Shown: piece by piece, positions 15,406-23,824 of the stretch
Layout of the letters: the number at the start of each line of letters is the position of its first letter
How positions within the stretch are numbered: the stretch's first letter is position 1
NCBI GenBank assembly: GCA_020846655.1
Contig: JADLDL010000130.1
Coordinates: 1-32,142 of the forward strand
DNA: 32,142 nucleotides
Reading direction: 5' to 3'
Source of the DNA: Saprospiraceae bacterium
GTDB lineage: Bacteria > Bacteroidota > Bacteroidia > Chitinophagales > Saprospiraceae
Translations under genes and position numbers: made by a program
Notes under the pieces: model-generated
The model's database searches: none
Told to the model about the DNA's origin: nothing
What the model saw: only the letters and a program-made list of their open reading frames with translations

Positions 15406-16803
15406 ATGGCATCCCCCCGCCAAAGTATCCAGCTCATGTGCTTGCATGAAGGTACTGCCTGTACCGAAGAGCAAATCATTGCCGCCCTGCACCACGCCGA
15501 TATTCATTGTATCGAAAAAACGGAGCCCGCCAGGCACCTCAGTTCCGTGATCACCTTCAACCAGGCGACCGACCCCGATGCCTTGCGCCAACGTATCCGG
15601 CAAGCCAAGCTCCAGCAGGGCGCCCATGTCATCGTCCTCAACCTGCAACCAGCCGCATTGGACTTGCACCAAACCTGGGATTTGCTGTGTTGCGGCGCAC
15701 AGGACGTACTCAACTGGAGCTCGCTACCCGAAACCATCCGGGCCCTGCAGGCGCGGCTCGAACGCTGGCAACAGGTGGATCGCCTGCTCGAATCGAGAAA
15801 AGTGAAGGAGCACCTGATCGGCCAAAGCACCGCCTGGCGCCTGGTGTTGCAGGAAATTGTGGAGGCCGCCGCCTTCTCGCAAGCGCCCATTTTGATTTTG
15901 GGTGAAAGCGGTACGGGCAAAGAACTGGTGGCCCGCATGATCCACGAACTGGATCTCCGTCCGTACAAACAGGAACTGGTATTGCTCGACTGCTCTTCCA
16001 TCGCGCCGGAATTGTCGGGCAGCGAGTTTTTTGGCCACGAAAAAGGCTCCTTTACCAGCGCCATGTCCACCCGCGACGGGGCCTTCCACCTGGCTGATAA
16101 AGGAACCTTGTTTCTCGACGAAATTGGCGAATTGCCGCTGCGCCTGCAAGCCGAACTCCTCCGGGTGATCCAGGAAGGCACCTACAAGCGGGTCGGCAGC
16201 AATACCTGGCAACGCACCAACTTCCGGCTGGTGTGCGCCACCAACCGCGATCTTTGGCAGGAAGTTGAAGAACGCCGCTTTCGGGAAGACCTGTACTACC
16301 GCCTGTCGACCTGGGTGTTTCGCCTGCCCCCCCTGCGCGAACGCCGGGAAGACATCCCCGAATTGGTGCGCTTTTTTTTGCAAAAAAACTTCTCCGGCAA
16401 ACCCCTGCCGCCCATCGATCCCCTGCTCATGCACTACCTCGAAACCCGCGAATATCCGGGCAACATCCGCGAACTGGGGCAAATCGTGACCCGGATCGCC
16501 ACCCGCCACGTCGGCTCCGGCCCTATCAACCTGAGTGATATCGCGGAGTCGGATCGCCACCGGGCCGGATTCGAGGAAGACCCCTGGTATAACCCCGGCT
16601 TCCTAAATACCCTGCAACTGGCCCTGAAACACGGGCTCGGACTGAAAGAAATTGTAAACGAGGTGTCCAATACCACCAAAGACCTGGCGATCCGGGACGC
16701 CGGCGGCAACCTCCAACTGGCCGCCCGGCGGCTCAATATTACGGACCGGACCTTGCAGAGTTTTCAGGCGGTCAAACGCGAGCGCCCCACCGGAAGCGGC
16801 TGA
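15406..16803 (+). CDS. Sigma-54-dependent transcriptional activator (NtrC family, AAA+)
   Basis: 465 residues. Residues 1-125 look like a degenerate receiver in which the strand that normally ends in the phospho-Asp reads VIVLNLQP, so phosphorylation is unlikely. The AAA+ domain (about 140-385) has Walker A GESGTGKE (166-173) and Walker B TLFLDEIGE (about 233-241). Sensor and arginine-finger segments follow (RLVCATNRDL; RFREDLYYRLSTW). The sigma-54 contact loop, normally GAFTGA, reads GSFTSA (214-219). A Fis-type helix-turn-helix is at the C-terminus (NLQLAARRLNITDRTLQSF). The gene is convergent with the DUF2272 gene, with only 3 nt between stops, and lies at the 3' end of an operon behind a strong sigma-54 promoter. 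It is therefore the likely regulator of that operon. Confidence 0.93.
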   Translation: MASPRQSIQLMCLHEGTACTEEQIIAALHHADIHCIEKTEPARHLSSVITFNQATDPDALRQRIRQAKLQQGAHVIVLNLQPAALDLHQTWDLLCCGAQDVLNWSSLPETIRALQARLERWQQVDRLLESRKVKEHLIGQSTAWRLVLQEIVEAAAFSQAPILILGESGTGKELVARMIHELDLRPYKQELVLLDCSSIAPELSGSEFFGHEKGSFTSAMSTRDGAFHLADKGTLFLDEIGELPLRLQAELLRVIQEGTYKRVGSNTWQRTNFRLVCATNRDLWQEVEERRFREDLYYRLSTWVFRLPPLRERREDIPELVRFFLQKNFSGKPLPPIDPLLMHYLETREYPGNIRELGQIVTRIATRHVGSGPINLSDIAESDRHRAGFEEDPWYNPGFLNTLQLALKHGLGLKEIVNEVSNTTKDLAIRDAGGNLQLAARRLNITDRTLQSFQAVKRERPTGSG

Positions 16804-16806
16804 AGA

Positions 16807-17559
16807 TTAATAGATCGACATGATGCCCACGTACACGCCGGAAGGGCCGGAGGGATTCCGCACCGGGTCAAAATACCCATCTGGGGTGAGGAGTAGCGTT
16901 TTTTCAGCCACGGAATCTCCATAGGGACCGGTATTGCCGCCCACCACCGTGATTCGGCCGGGCGCCACGGAGGTCACGATGTCGCAATGCGCCGAGCGGG
17001 ACGCGTCCAGGTGCGCGTTGTCATACGTGAGCCCGCTGCTACTTCGGCTCTTACAGATCAGGTCGCCCAGCCGGGGCTTGCGTTCGGTCATTTTCCACAA
17101 CCAGTACGCATGTCCCCAATCATTGCTGAGCCGTGCCTTTTTGGCGGCCGAAATGTACCGCCAATGCGCCCCCGAATACCGGAAAAATTTGCCTGCGCCG
17201 GCTTTCCGGATGACCCAGGAGATAAACGCAGCACTCCAGGGCGAGCGGCTGGCCACCTGGGTCCGGGCACTTGCGTCGCTGTAGCCAAGTCCCGATTTCC
17301 AGTAATCGAGCAGGGCGGGTTGAATGGAAGCCTGGGTTTCCTTGATGGCGCCGTTGTTCCAACGGTTGCGCTCCTGGACGGCCAGCCGAACCAGTTCGGC
17401 GGCGAAGGGAGCAAAGTTGGCCTGGTTCATCAAATCAAATTCAGACTCCAGTTCGCCACTTTCATATTCGGCGGCAAATCGACGGGGCCGGTTGGCCCGG
17501 TCCGGTTGTTTGGATCGGCTTGCGCCATTGTACATCAATTGCTCGAGCAAAGTTGCCAT
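16807..17559 (-). CDS. DUF2272 protein, probable NlpC/CHAP-like cell-wall-active protein
   Basis: 250 residues, last gene of the seven-gene operon. DUF2272 hallmarks are SPWSAAFISWVIRKAG (106-121), YSGAHWRYI (128-136), GDLICKSR (165-172), HCDIV (191-195) and VVGGN (205-209). The overall pattern resembles papain-like amidases, but the position of the usual catalytic Cys in W-C-A-A-F is Ser (W-S-A-A-F), as I recall for this family, so catalysis is uncertain. There is no signal peptide. The first eight residues (MATLLEQL) echo those of the preceding gene product (MRTLLDEL), and an acidic patch (EYESGELESEFD) follows. It starts 45 nt after the SleB-like gene. Confidence 0.8.
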   Translation of the reverse strand: MATLLEQLMYNGASRSKQPDRANRPRRFAAEYESGELESEFDLMNQANFAPFAAELVRLAVQERNRWNNGAIKETQASIQPALLDYWKSGLGYSDASARTQVASRSPWSAAFISWVIRKAGAGKFFRYSGAHWRYISAAKKARLSNDWGHAYWLWKMTERKPRLGDLICKSRSSSGLTYDNAHLDASRSAHCDIVTSVAPGRITVVGGNTGPYGDSVAEKTLLLTPDGYFDPVRNPSGPSGVYVGIMSIY

Positions 17560-17604
17560 AAATCAAAGGTTTTAGTCATGAAGAAAAAGTCGCCCGGTAC
17601 AGCC

Positions 17605-18432
17605 TCAGGGCAATACCTGAACAGTGTTGGCCGGGACTTGCCGCACCAGGTTTTGAACAAAAAAGGCATTTTGGTTGCGCTGGTTCAGGTTGGCTACCGG
17701 CCCCACCCAGGCCCAACGCTGGCTGGTCGCATACTGACGGGTGTAGCGTTCCCATTCCGTTGCCGAAGGACTTGGCGAACCGGGGTTGTTTTGCTTGTAA
17801 TACACCAGTGTATTGGCGAAATGCGTGGCAATGCCGATGCCCGGGTTTGCAATTCGCCCAGACAAGATGTCCAGCACAAACTGCCGCAAGGCCGGCGGCA
17901 CCGGGCTGCCGTTCCACGATGTGGCGGTCCAGGGCAGGTTTTGCAAATCCACATGCTTGCGGTATTGCACCTTTTTCAGGCCCGAATCTATCCGCCGCCC
18001 ATCTTTGACGTAGAACAAGTTGTCCGGCGAGGTCACGATCGGAACACCTTTGTCCCGGTTGGCGGCGTACACCCGGCGGGTTGCGCCATAACTGTTCAGG
18101 AAGGGTTGAAGGGTGGTGGAATATTTTTGGAGAAAAACGGCGAAACTCTGCCAACTGCGGTCCGGCAGATGCCGGAACAAACCGAAACGGTTGAACATGG
18201 CCCATACAACAGCCGCGCTGTTGGCATCCGTGCGGCCTCCGACTTCACCCAGGATAAAGCGCAACAGCCACAGGGCATCCTCCTGCGTAAACGAATACGT
18301 GCTGGCTTGCGGCTTTCGAGCCGCCGGCACTGCCGGCACGATCAGACGGCCGAGCGGTGCAGAAGTAGTTGTGGAGGTAGTTGTGGGGGTGGTGCTTATT
18401 TCAGTAAATAATTCATCAAGCAAGGTTCTCAT
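17605..18432 (-). CDS. Possible SleB-like cell-wall hydrolase
   Basis: 275 residues. A low-complexity Thr/Ser linker (about 12-25) precedes the segment DALWLLRFILGEVGGRTDANSAAVVWAMFNRF (52-83). This resembles the start of SleB/hydrolase_2 domains, where a Glu in the GE motif (E63 here) is catalytic and A-V-A-W/N-R follows. The remainder (YAANRDKGVPIVT, HFANTLVYYKQNN, RWAWVGPV) is compatible with a lysozyme-like fold but I could not match it confidently. There is no signal peptide, and the N-terminus MRTLLDEL resembles the DUF2272 protein. It lies 21 nt after the amidohydrolase gene. Function as a peptidoglycan hydrolase is inferred. Confidence 0.6.
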   Translation of the reverse strand: MRTLLDELFTEISTTPTTTSTTTSAPLGRLIVPAVPAARKPQASTYSFTQEDALWLLRFILGEVGGRTDANSAAVVWAMFNRFGLFRHLPDRSWQSFAVFLQKYSTTLQPFLNSYGATRRVYAANRDKGVPIVTSPDNLFYVKDGRRIDSGLKKVQYRKHVDLQNLPWTATSWNGSPVPPALRQFVLDILSGRIANPGIGIATHFANTLVYYKQNNPGSPSPSATEWERYTRQYATSQRWAWVGPVANLNQRNQNAFFVQNLVRQVPANTVQVLP

Positions 18433-18453
18433 ACCGAGGTACTTTTAAAAGGT

Positions 18454-19302
18454 TTAAAAAATCAGGTGTGCATCGCCTGGTTTTTGCGACCAGGGATCTT
18501 GTCGGCCGGTATCCGGAACTGCCCGGATGCCGGCGCCGGTTTGGCCTGCCGGCGGGAGTGCCCGCCGGCGCCGGTTGCGGATCAGCCGGAGGAAATTGCC
18601 AGCCAATATTTCCCTCGTAGCGGCGTCGGGCAGTTGGAGCGCAAATACCTTTTCCAGTTCGACCCCCGGATGCAACCAGGGGCCATCGGCCCCAAACAGC
18701 ACTTTGGTCGCCCCAGCGCGGCGCACAGCCTGTTCCAGCAGGTCGAAGCGTCGGACGCCCGACGTATCGGTGAACACATTGGCGTGTCGTTCGAGCATGG
18801 GAATCAAGGCCAACTGTGCCCGCCAATCGTCGGCAAAACTGCCCAGGTGCGGGATGATAAAGTTGACCGTCGGATATTCCGTAGCCAACAATTCGACGGC
18901 CGACACCTCTCCCATCACATCGTACAAGACCGGCACGGCAAAGGCGCGTGCGACGTCACATACCTCGCGGGTAATGCGCCCGTCGTGCCGGTGTACTTTG
19001 ATGCCACAGAACCCGTATTGTTCGACCGCCGTTTGCACCAGGTGGAAAATCCGCCCGCGGTCATGTTGGGCGTGCACAAAGGCAAAGCCGAAAAATCGCT
19101 GCGGCTGCGTCGCTACCAGCCGTGCCACTTCGGCATTCGCCCGCGCATAGTCACTGTGAAACGCCGCAAACAACACCGTTTGGCCGATACCGGCCGCCTG
19201 CGCCCATTGGAGGTAACGCTCCAGCGGAGCATCCGTGTCCCAGGGGCCCGTCAGGCCGTCGCCTTTTCCTGCGTGGCAATGGCAATCAATAATCCTGAAC
19301 AT
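18454..19302 (-). CDS. Amidohydrolase-2 family metal-dependent hydrolase
   Basis: About 282 residues from Met at 19302, giving MFRIIDCHCH. An in-frame ATG at 19332 would add ten residues that do not belong to the fold. Metal-site motifs of the TIM-barrel amidohydrolases are present: D-C-H-C-H near the N-terminus, GIKVHRHDG, IIPHLGSFADDW, TDTSGV and FGADGPW. The family hydrolyses or decarboxylates small cyclic or carboxylated compounds; the substrate cannot be told. The start overlaps the end of the preceding small gene by 17 nt, which argues for co-translation within the operon. The C-terminal tail is short, Arg-rich and low in complexity. It is unusual beside cell-wall hydrolases. Confidence 0.85.
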   Translation of the reverse strand: MFRIIDCHCHAGKGDGLTGPWDTDAPLERYLQWAQAAGIGQTVLFAAFHSDYARANAEVARLVATQPQRFFGFAFVHAQHDRGRIFHLVQTAVEQYGFCGIKVHRHDGRITREVCDVARAFAVPVLYDVMGEVSAVELLATEYPTVNFIIPHLGSFADDWRAQLALIPMLERHANVFTDTSGVRRFDLLEQAVRRAGATKVLFGADGPWLHPGVELEKVFALQLPDAATREILAGNFLRLIRNRRRRALPPAGQTGAGIRAVPDTGRQDPWSQKPGDAHLIF

Positions 19303-19696
19303 AACCAAAAGATGGGTGGCCGGAGGGTTCATATTTGGTCCAATGCGCCGGTTCCAGCCCGTTTCGAGGCATCCAACGCACCCGGATCACGTTGCCGTCG
19401 ACAAACAAATAACTGGCAGCACCATTAATGGAGGGGCCGGGCAGCCGGACCAAACCCAAGCCGGCCAATACCGACGTACCTGCCTGGAGCGACAACCCAG
19501 CCAGCCGGACCCGGGACACCGGGTCCTTGGCCCGCATCCCCTTGTCCGCAGTTTGCTGTTGCGCACCCGATTCGAGACCTGCTTCCTTAAAAATGACGTC
19601 GAGCAGGGACTCCGACCCTCCCCCTTTCGGGGCATCCGGGGCAAAATGCCCCGGGTGCCCCGTCGGAGACGTTTTGAAAAGACAATGTTGACACAT
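19286..19696 (-). CDS. Small unknown protein with N-terminal CxxC
   Basis: 136 residues from the ATG at 19696 (MCQHC...). A TTG at 19771 in the same frame would overlap the stop of the 589-residue gene by two bases and is a possible alternative. A middle Gly/Leu-rich stretch (RLAGLSLQAGTSVLAGLGLVRLPG) is followed by SYLFVDGNVIRVRWMP and ends at VQDY. No family recognised. Its end overlaps the amidohydrolase start by 17 nt, which supports it as a real translated gene of the operon. Confidence 0.6.
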   Translation of the reverse strand: MCQHCLFKTSPTGHPGHFAPDAPKGGGSESLLDVIFKEAGLESGAQQQTADKGMRAKDPVSRVRLAGLSLQAGTSVLAGLGLVRLPGPSINGAASYLFVDGNVIRVRWMPRNGLEPAHWTKYEPSGHPSFGYVQDY

Positions 19697-19767
19697 GGCG
19701 ATGGATAGGAAAAAGTGTGAAAAACGAACACTAGACGATTCCGCGCCGGATGTTGCCGGCGCCGGCT

Positions 19768-21537
19768 TCAAAAACGCCGCACAGGAGCCCGTTTTGGCAT
19801 ACCGATTTCAATCAAATCTTCCCCTCCATTGCCCGGTTGCAGGCGGCGTTGCACCAGCATATAAGGCTGAATGGCGCGCTCCTTGGGGTGCAGCCGGACG
19901 GCATCGGCCGACAAATCAACCCCCGTGACCACCCGGTAAGCATTGATGTAGCGCATCACTTCGTTGCGGAACGCTACTGCCCAATTGCCGGCATCGTCGG
20001 CGTTGAAGGCGCTTTGCGTCCAATCGCCATAGCGCACGCCGAGCAGGAGCCGTTCGCCGGCGCTGGCCAGGTCGTAGTAGTGCAGCACGCTGGTCGAATC
20101 CCAGCCCTGGAGGCTTTTCATGGTATCGAGGCGGTCCATCCAGTTTTCGGGATAGGGCACCATCGGGCGGCCGCCCAGGAACAGGCGCATTTCCGGACGG
20201 GCCAGCAGGTATTGCATGGTCAGCATCTCGTGCCGCGCGGTGTAGGTCATGTTGTAGTAGGCGTTGTGGTTGCCTTCGGCCAGCAACAGGTGTACTTCGC
20301 GCAAGGCGGTGAGCAGCGGGAAGCCATCGGCGCGACGGGTCATGTCGTCGTAATCTTTGAAAAAGATAGACGCGTAGTGCAGCAGGTTGTGGAAGGCTTC
20401 GAGGAAGTTGGACCGGTTGTCGACACCCCGCAAGCGCGCCAGGGCTTTCGGGGTAAAAACCAGGTTGTAGGCGTGTTGGCACTCGTACTCCAGCCGCATG
20501 GCGGTGGTGCGGTGTTGCTCGTCCTGGATATACCCCCACAACATATTGCTGAGTGGGCGCAGCGGGCTGGTATCGAAGCGCAACAAGGGCTCCATCTCGT
20601 TGGGGCCTTTTACATTTTGAAACCGCATGCTGACGGCCCGCATAGCCGGGGGCAGCATGGCCATTTGCATCCAATAACTCCAGAGGAGTTCGATGGCCGG
20701 AAATTCAAGTGTACGACGGGCCAAACGGTTTTCCCATTTGCTGCCGGAACTCGTCACCCGGCTGCCTTGAACTTCAGGCGGCAGGTAATCGGCAATAATT
20801 TCATCGAGCGATTCGCTGAGGCTCTGGTAATAGGGCAGGCGGTTCCCGCCGCCGAAGTACGCCCCGGCTTCGTCCACCTGTAAGGCGCGGCGCATGTAGG
20901 CATCGATCGAATATTTTACCAAGGCATATTCGTCGACGTTCACAAAAGGCAGCCGGTTTCGAAACGACCGGCGCCGGTCGCCATCGACCGCAACGACCTT
21001 GCCCGTGTCGCCGATTCCCTTCTGCACATTGGTAAAGCTCAGCACCAGATTTACAAATTCTTCTACCGAACGAAAATCTACCTGGGTGCGCAAAATAGCC
21101 TGCCACAGGCTTTCATCTTCGGTATTTTCGAGGCGCGTGGGTTCCAGCGATACCGGCCGGGGCATGTTCATGCGGTCCTGTATCTCAATACCCACCTGGC
21201 GCAAAACAAGCGGCGCCATGCCTGTCCGTTCCACCACAAATTCGATGCTGTACTCTCCTGGCAAGGGTAGCTGTGCCGTTTTCGGAAATTCCAAAATGCG
21301 TTGGGAAATAGAAGAAATGGTCAGATTAAAAGTCTGAACCAGGGCGCCGTTGGCATCCAACACCCTGGCATTCAGATCGTCGTTGGCCACCAGACTCGCA
21401 ATGGGGCTACTGCCTTTTTGGTTCATGTCCAGCAACTCGCGGTCAATCTCATTCAGGTTAGCAACAATGGAAAACTCTCCGGTAACAAACGCATTGGTTG
21501 ATAACTCACCCATGCGGGGATTTCTTCGCTTAGCCAT
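19768..21537 (-). CDS. Unknown 589-residue protein of the sigma-54 operon
   Basis: No signal peptide or membrane segment is visible, and I do not recognise the family. The first 130 residues look like a beta-rich domain (FVTGEFSIVANLNE, then LPLPGEYSIEFVVERTG, a CBM/Ig-like pattern). The remainder is mostly helical and rich in aromatic and His residues (LLWSYWMQMAMLPPAMRAV; EYECQHAYNLVF; FLEAFHNLLHYASIFFKDYDD; LLLAEGNHNAYYNMTYTARHEM). Scattered Cys/His do not make an obvious metal motif. It starts 23 nt after the zincin gene, ends 71 nt before the small CxxC gene and is in the same GC range as its neighbours. It is clearly a gene. Function unknown. Confidence 0.85.
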   Translation of the reverse strand: MAKRRNPRMGELSTNAFVTGEFSIVANLNEIDRELLDMNQKGSSPIASLVANDDLNARVLDANGALVQTFNLTISSISQRILEFPKTAQLPLPGEYSIEFVVERTGMAPLVLRQVGIEIQDRMNMPRPVSLEPTRLENTEDESLWQAILRTQVDFRSVEEFVNLVLSFTNVQKGIGDTGKVVAVDGDRRRSFRNRLPFVNVDEYALVKYSIDAYMRRALQVDEAGAYFGGGNRLPYYQSLSESLDEIIADYLPPEVQGSRVTSSGSKWENRLARRTLEFPAIELLWSYWMQMAMLPPAMRAVSMRFQNVKGPNEMEPLLRFDTSPLRPLSNMLWGYIQDEQHRTTAMRLEYECQHAYNLVFTPKALARLRGVDNRSNFLEAFHNLLHYASIFFKDYDDMTRRADGFPLLTALREVHLLLAEGNHNAYYNMTYTARHEMLTMQYLLARPEMRLFLGGRPMVPYPENWMDRLDTMKSLQGWDSTSVLHYYDLASAGERLLLGVRYGDWTQSAFNADDAGNWAVAFRNEVMRYINAYRVVTGVDLSADAVRLHPKERAIQPYMLVQRRLQPGNGGEDLIEIGMPKRAPVRRF

Positions 21538-21560
21538 AATAATGGTGTTTTAAAAAATTT

Positions 21561-22871
21561 TCAATGAATAAAAGTTCGGGTAGCCGGCATTGCAGGTAAA
21601 AAGCCGGCGGAGGCTCCACTTCGGTCTTCGGCCCGCATCCAGGCCCAATGTGCCAGCAGGCGACCCAGCAAACGCCCTTCCTCTGAAGCCGTGATGGCTG
21701 CGTCGGCCCGTGCCTGCCCCACTACGGCAAATACCAGGCTGGGCTGGTGGAACGGCAAACTGGCTGGCTCCTGTCGCCAACTGCGGTACAGCGCGCGCAA
21801 CCGGGCGGGCTGGCGCTCCACGACAGGAAACAGGGAGAGCAGTGGTTGCCCCTGCGTATGCTGGTTGTGGTGTGTACAGACCAATTCGACAAAGCGCGGC
21901 AGGCAAGCCAGTAATTCGTCGATAATGGCCCGGGTCTCTTCCGGCAAGTCCGCCGTGGGGTATAGCCGGTGCCACAAGCGGCGCAGCGCGTCCCACTGCT
22001 CATGTGGGTACAGGCGTTTGCCAAAAGCCAGGCTCAGTTCTACCCGAATCCAGGGAAATGGGTGCGGATCGGTGCCGCGCACGCGAAACATGAAGTAGCG
22101 CGGCAGGCTCACCACATTCATCAGGCCCAGGGTAGCGCCGATGCCCAATTGGGCCATGGCCCAGAAATCGGCGATAATCTCCGAAATCCACAGGCTGAGC
22201 AGATTCCAGGCCCGTTGTTGCCCGGCCGGCAGGGCCGTGTGCTGCATCTCGTCGCGCAGGGTGGCCACCAGGTCGAGCAAAGCGGCCCCTTGGTGCCCCA
22301 CCTCGTGCACCAGGGAAGAGGCGATGCCACTGCCCACCATCCGCTCGCGCGGCACCTGAATGATCGCCACCGGGTTGGTGTCGCCGCCCGGCAATCGGGT
22401 ACGGGCCCGCCGGATAGCGGCGCCATGCCCACGCTCGAGAAAACACATCAGGGGCGGCGCCTCGTAGAAATGGCCCGGCAATTGCAAGGCGTCGGCGGCC
22501 AGCACATCCAGGCCGGCAATCCAAACGCCCGTGTGGTGCTCAGCGCGCTGGCTGATGACGTCCGCAAAAATGTCGAACTGATCGAGAATGGCATTGAAGC
22601 GCAGTTTCAGCGTGGCATAGCGGGCTTGCAGCTCTTCGTCGCTGGTCTGGGCGGTTTCGGGTTGGTGCAGGTACCGGAGAAATTGTTCCACCTGTTGGCG
22701 GAGCTTGCGGGTACTGAGCAGCAGGTGATCCGTTACGGCCCGGAAAGCGGCATCGGAAATACTGGCGGCCGCCACCATCGGCATGGTTAGCGAAAACGGC
22801 TTCACTTGTTCCAGCCGCGTGCGCAGCGACAAGGCTTCGGCTTCGAGAAAAATACGGGCTGAGCGGTCCAT
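21561..22871 (-). CDS. HEXXH zinc metallopeptidase-like protein
   Basis: 436 residues. SSLVHEVGHQGAALLDL contains HEVGH (189-193), the zinc-binding and catalytic helix of zincins. E231 in SEIIADFWAMA, 38 residues after the second His, fits the third ligand of the gluzincin type. No signal peptide, pro-domain or transmembrane helix stands out, so it may act inside the cell or leave with a dedicated export route. The family is not recognised beyond the zincin signature. It starts 26 nt after the acidic glycine-zipper gene. In an operon with cell-wall-active proteins, a maturation protease role is one possibility; this is inference. Confidence 0.75.
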   Translation of the reverse strand: MDRSARIFLEAEALSLRTRLEQVKPFSLTMPMVAAASISDAAFRAVTDHLLLSTRKLRQQVEQFLRYLHQPETAQTSDEELQARYATLKLRFNAILDQFDIFADVISQRAEHHTGVWIAGLDVLAADALQLPGHFYEAPPLMCFLERGHGAAIRRARTRLPGGDTNPVAIIQVPRERMVGSGIASSLVHEVGHQGAALLDLVATLRDEMQHTALPAGQQRAWNLLSLWISEIIADFWAMAQLGIGATLGLMNVVSLPRYFMFRVRGTDPHPFPWIRVELSLAFGKRLYPHEQWDALRRLWHRLYPTADLPEETRAIIDELLACLPRFVELVCTHHNQHTQGQPLLSLFPVVERQPARLRALYRSWRQEPASLPFHQPSLVFAVVGQARADAAITASEEGRLLGRLLAHWAWMRAEDRSGASAGFLPAMPATRTFIH

Positions 22872-22897
22872 GATCGTAGTGGCCTCGGGAAAACGAA

Positions 22898-23731
22898 TCA
22901 GGCGCCCAGGAGCACGATGGTAGACCCGCGACGCACCCAGCGGCCGCTGTTGGCACTGGCAATGGCTTCCTGGTCGGCAGTCGTACCGTCGGCGAGATAA
23001 TCGTCGTCGCCATAGCCTTGGCCACCGTAGGTACTAGCCGGTGCAGATGCGACGCCAGCACTGTATCCCGTACGGCTGGGGTCTACGACGACGGGCGTCA
23101 GCAAGCCCGGAGCAAACCGGTAGGCCGCGCCGGTGATGGCCCGGCGAATGACCGATTTGGGTTGCGAGCGCCAATTGCGGTGCCGGGCAGCCCGCCGGGC
23201 AGCCGAGCCCCCGAAGCGAACAAAGGCTTTGGCCAGCTCGAACTCGCGGTCTTCAGCGCTCAGGCCTTCCAGTTCAAGCCCGAATGCCTTGCCGGCCATA
23301 CCTGCCAACTTGCCGCCCACCATGGCGCCGGCCGGCCCGCCAAACATGCCCCCCACTACCCGTCCGGCCATGGGCAAAGCGGTGCGCGCGACATTTTTCA
23401 GCACGCCACCCAGGCTGCGGCCCGCCGAAGAACGGGCAAAATTGCTTACTGCACCGGTGGCTTTGCGGATGAGTTTCCCCAGAAACTGCTCCAGTTCCTG
23501 TTCGTTCTGAACCTCCAGCAACTCACTGGCCAGTTCCATTTCCAGGACTTCGTTGAACGGGTTTTCTGCCTCGTACTCCTGCTCGTATTCCTGCTCATAT
23601 TCCTGCTCGCCTTCGCCAAACAAATTGCCGGACTCATAGCCCATTTCAGCTGCTTCGTTTTCAAATTCGTGTCCGAACTCCTGTTCAAACTCGTGTCCGA
23701 ATTCGTTCATTTCCTGTGCTGTCTTGTACAT
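22898..23731 (-). CDS. Acidic-repeat, glycine-zipper protein (first gene of the sigma-54 operon)
   Basis: 277 residues. Residues 1-57 are extremely acidic and aromatic with a short periodicity (EFGHEFEQEFGHEFENE; EQEYEQEYEQEYEAENPF). A conserved-looking segment follows (EVLEMELASELLEVQNEQELEQFLGKLIRKA, 60-90). About 105-150 is Gly/Ala-rich with glycine-zipper spacing (GRVVGGMFGGPAGAMVGGKLAGMAGKAFG), which could insert in or oligomerise at membranes. The Arg-rich part (about 178-200) and the tail are basic. I recall similar E/F-repeat proteins beside DUF2272 genes in other bacteria but cannot name a function. It lies about 50 nt downstream of the predicted start site of the sigma-54 promoter. 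A structural, scaffold or secreted membrane-active role is possible. Confidence 0.85.
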   Translation of the reverse strand: MYKTAQEMNEFGHEFEQEFGHEFENEAAEMGYESGNLFGEGEQEYEQEYEQEYEAENPFNEVLEMELASELLEVQNEQELEQFLGKLIRKATGAVSNFARSSAGRSLGGVLKNVARTALPMAGRVVGGMFGGPAGAMVGGKLAGMAGKAFGLELEGLSAEDREFELAKAFVRFGGSAARRAARHRNWRSQPKSVIRRAITGAAYRFAPGLLTPVVVDPSRTGYSAGVASAPASTYGGQGYGDDDYLADGTTADQEAIASANSGRWVRRGSTIVLLGA

Positions 23732-23793
23732 AATTCAAATTTTTGATGGTGAGAAAAGGGTGCTGCGGCCGAGCCGCGTACTACCCCTCCTGG

Positions 23794-23808
23794 GCAAGCG
23801 CCGTGCCA
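23794..23808 (-). promoter_or_regulatory. Consensus sigma-54 (-24/-12) promoter
   Basis: Minus strand TGGCACG-GCGC-TTGC matches the consensus TGGCACG-N4-TTGC at every defined base. The 3' end lies 62 nt before the ATG of the acidic glycine-zipper gene, giving a start site near 23783 and a leader of about 50 nt. This promoter needs an AAA+ activator, and one is encoded at 15406-16803. Confidence 0.88.
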
Positions 23809-23824
23809 GCGCCCAACAGCCACT

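Noticed and set aside
19696-19771. TTG at 19771 as start of the small CxxC gene
   Set aside because: It would couple to the upstream stop, but the added residues look like translated spacer and a normal ATG exists at 19696; kept only as an alternative.
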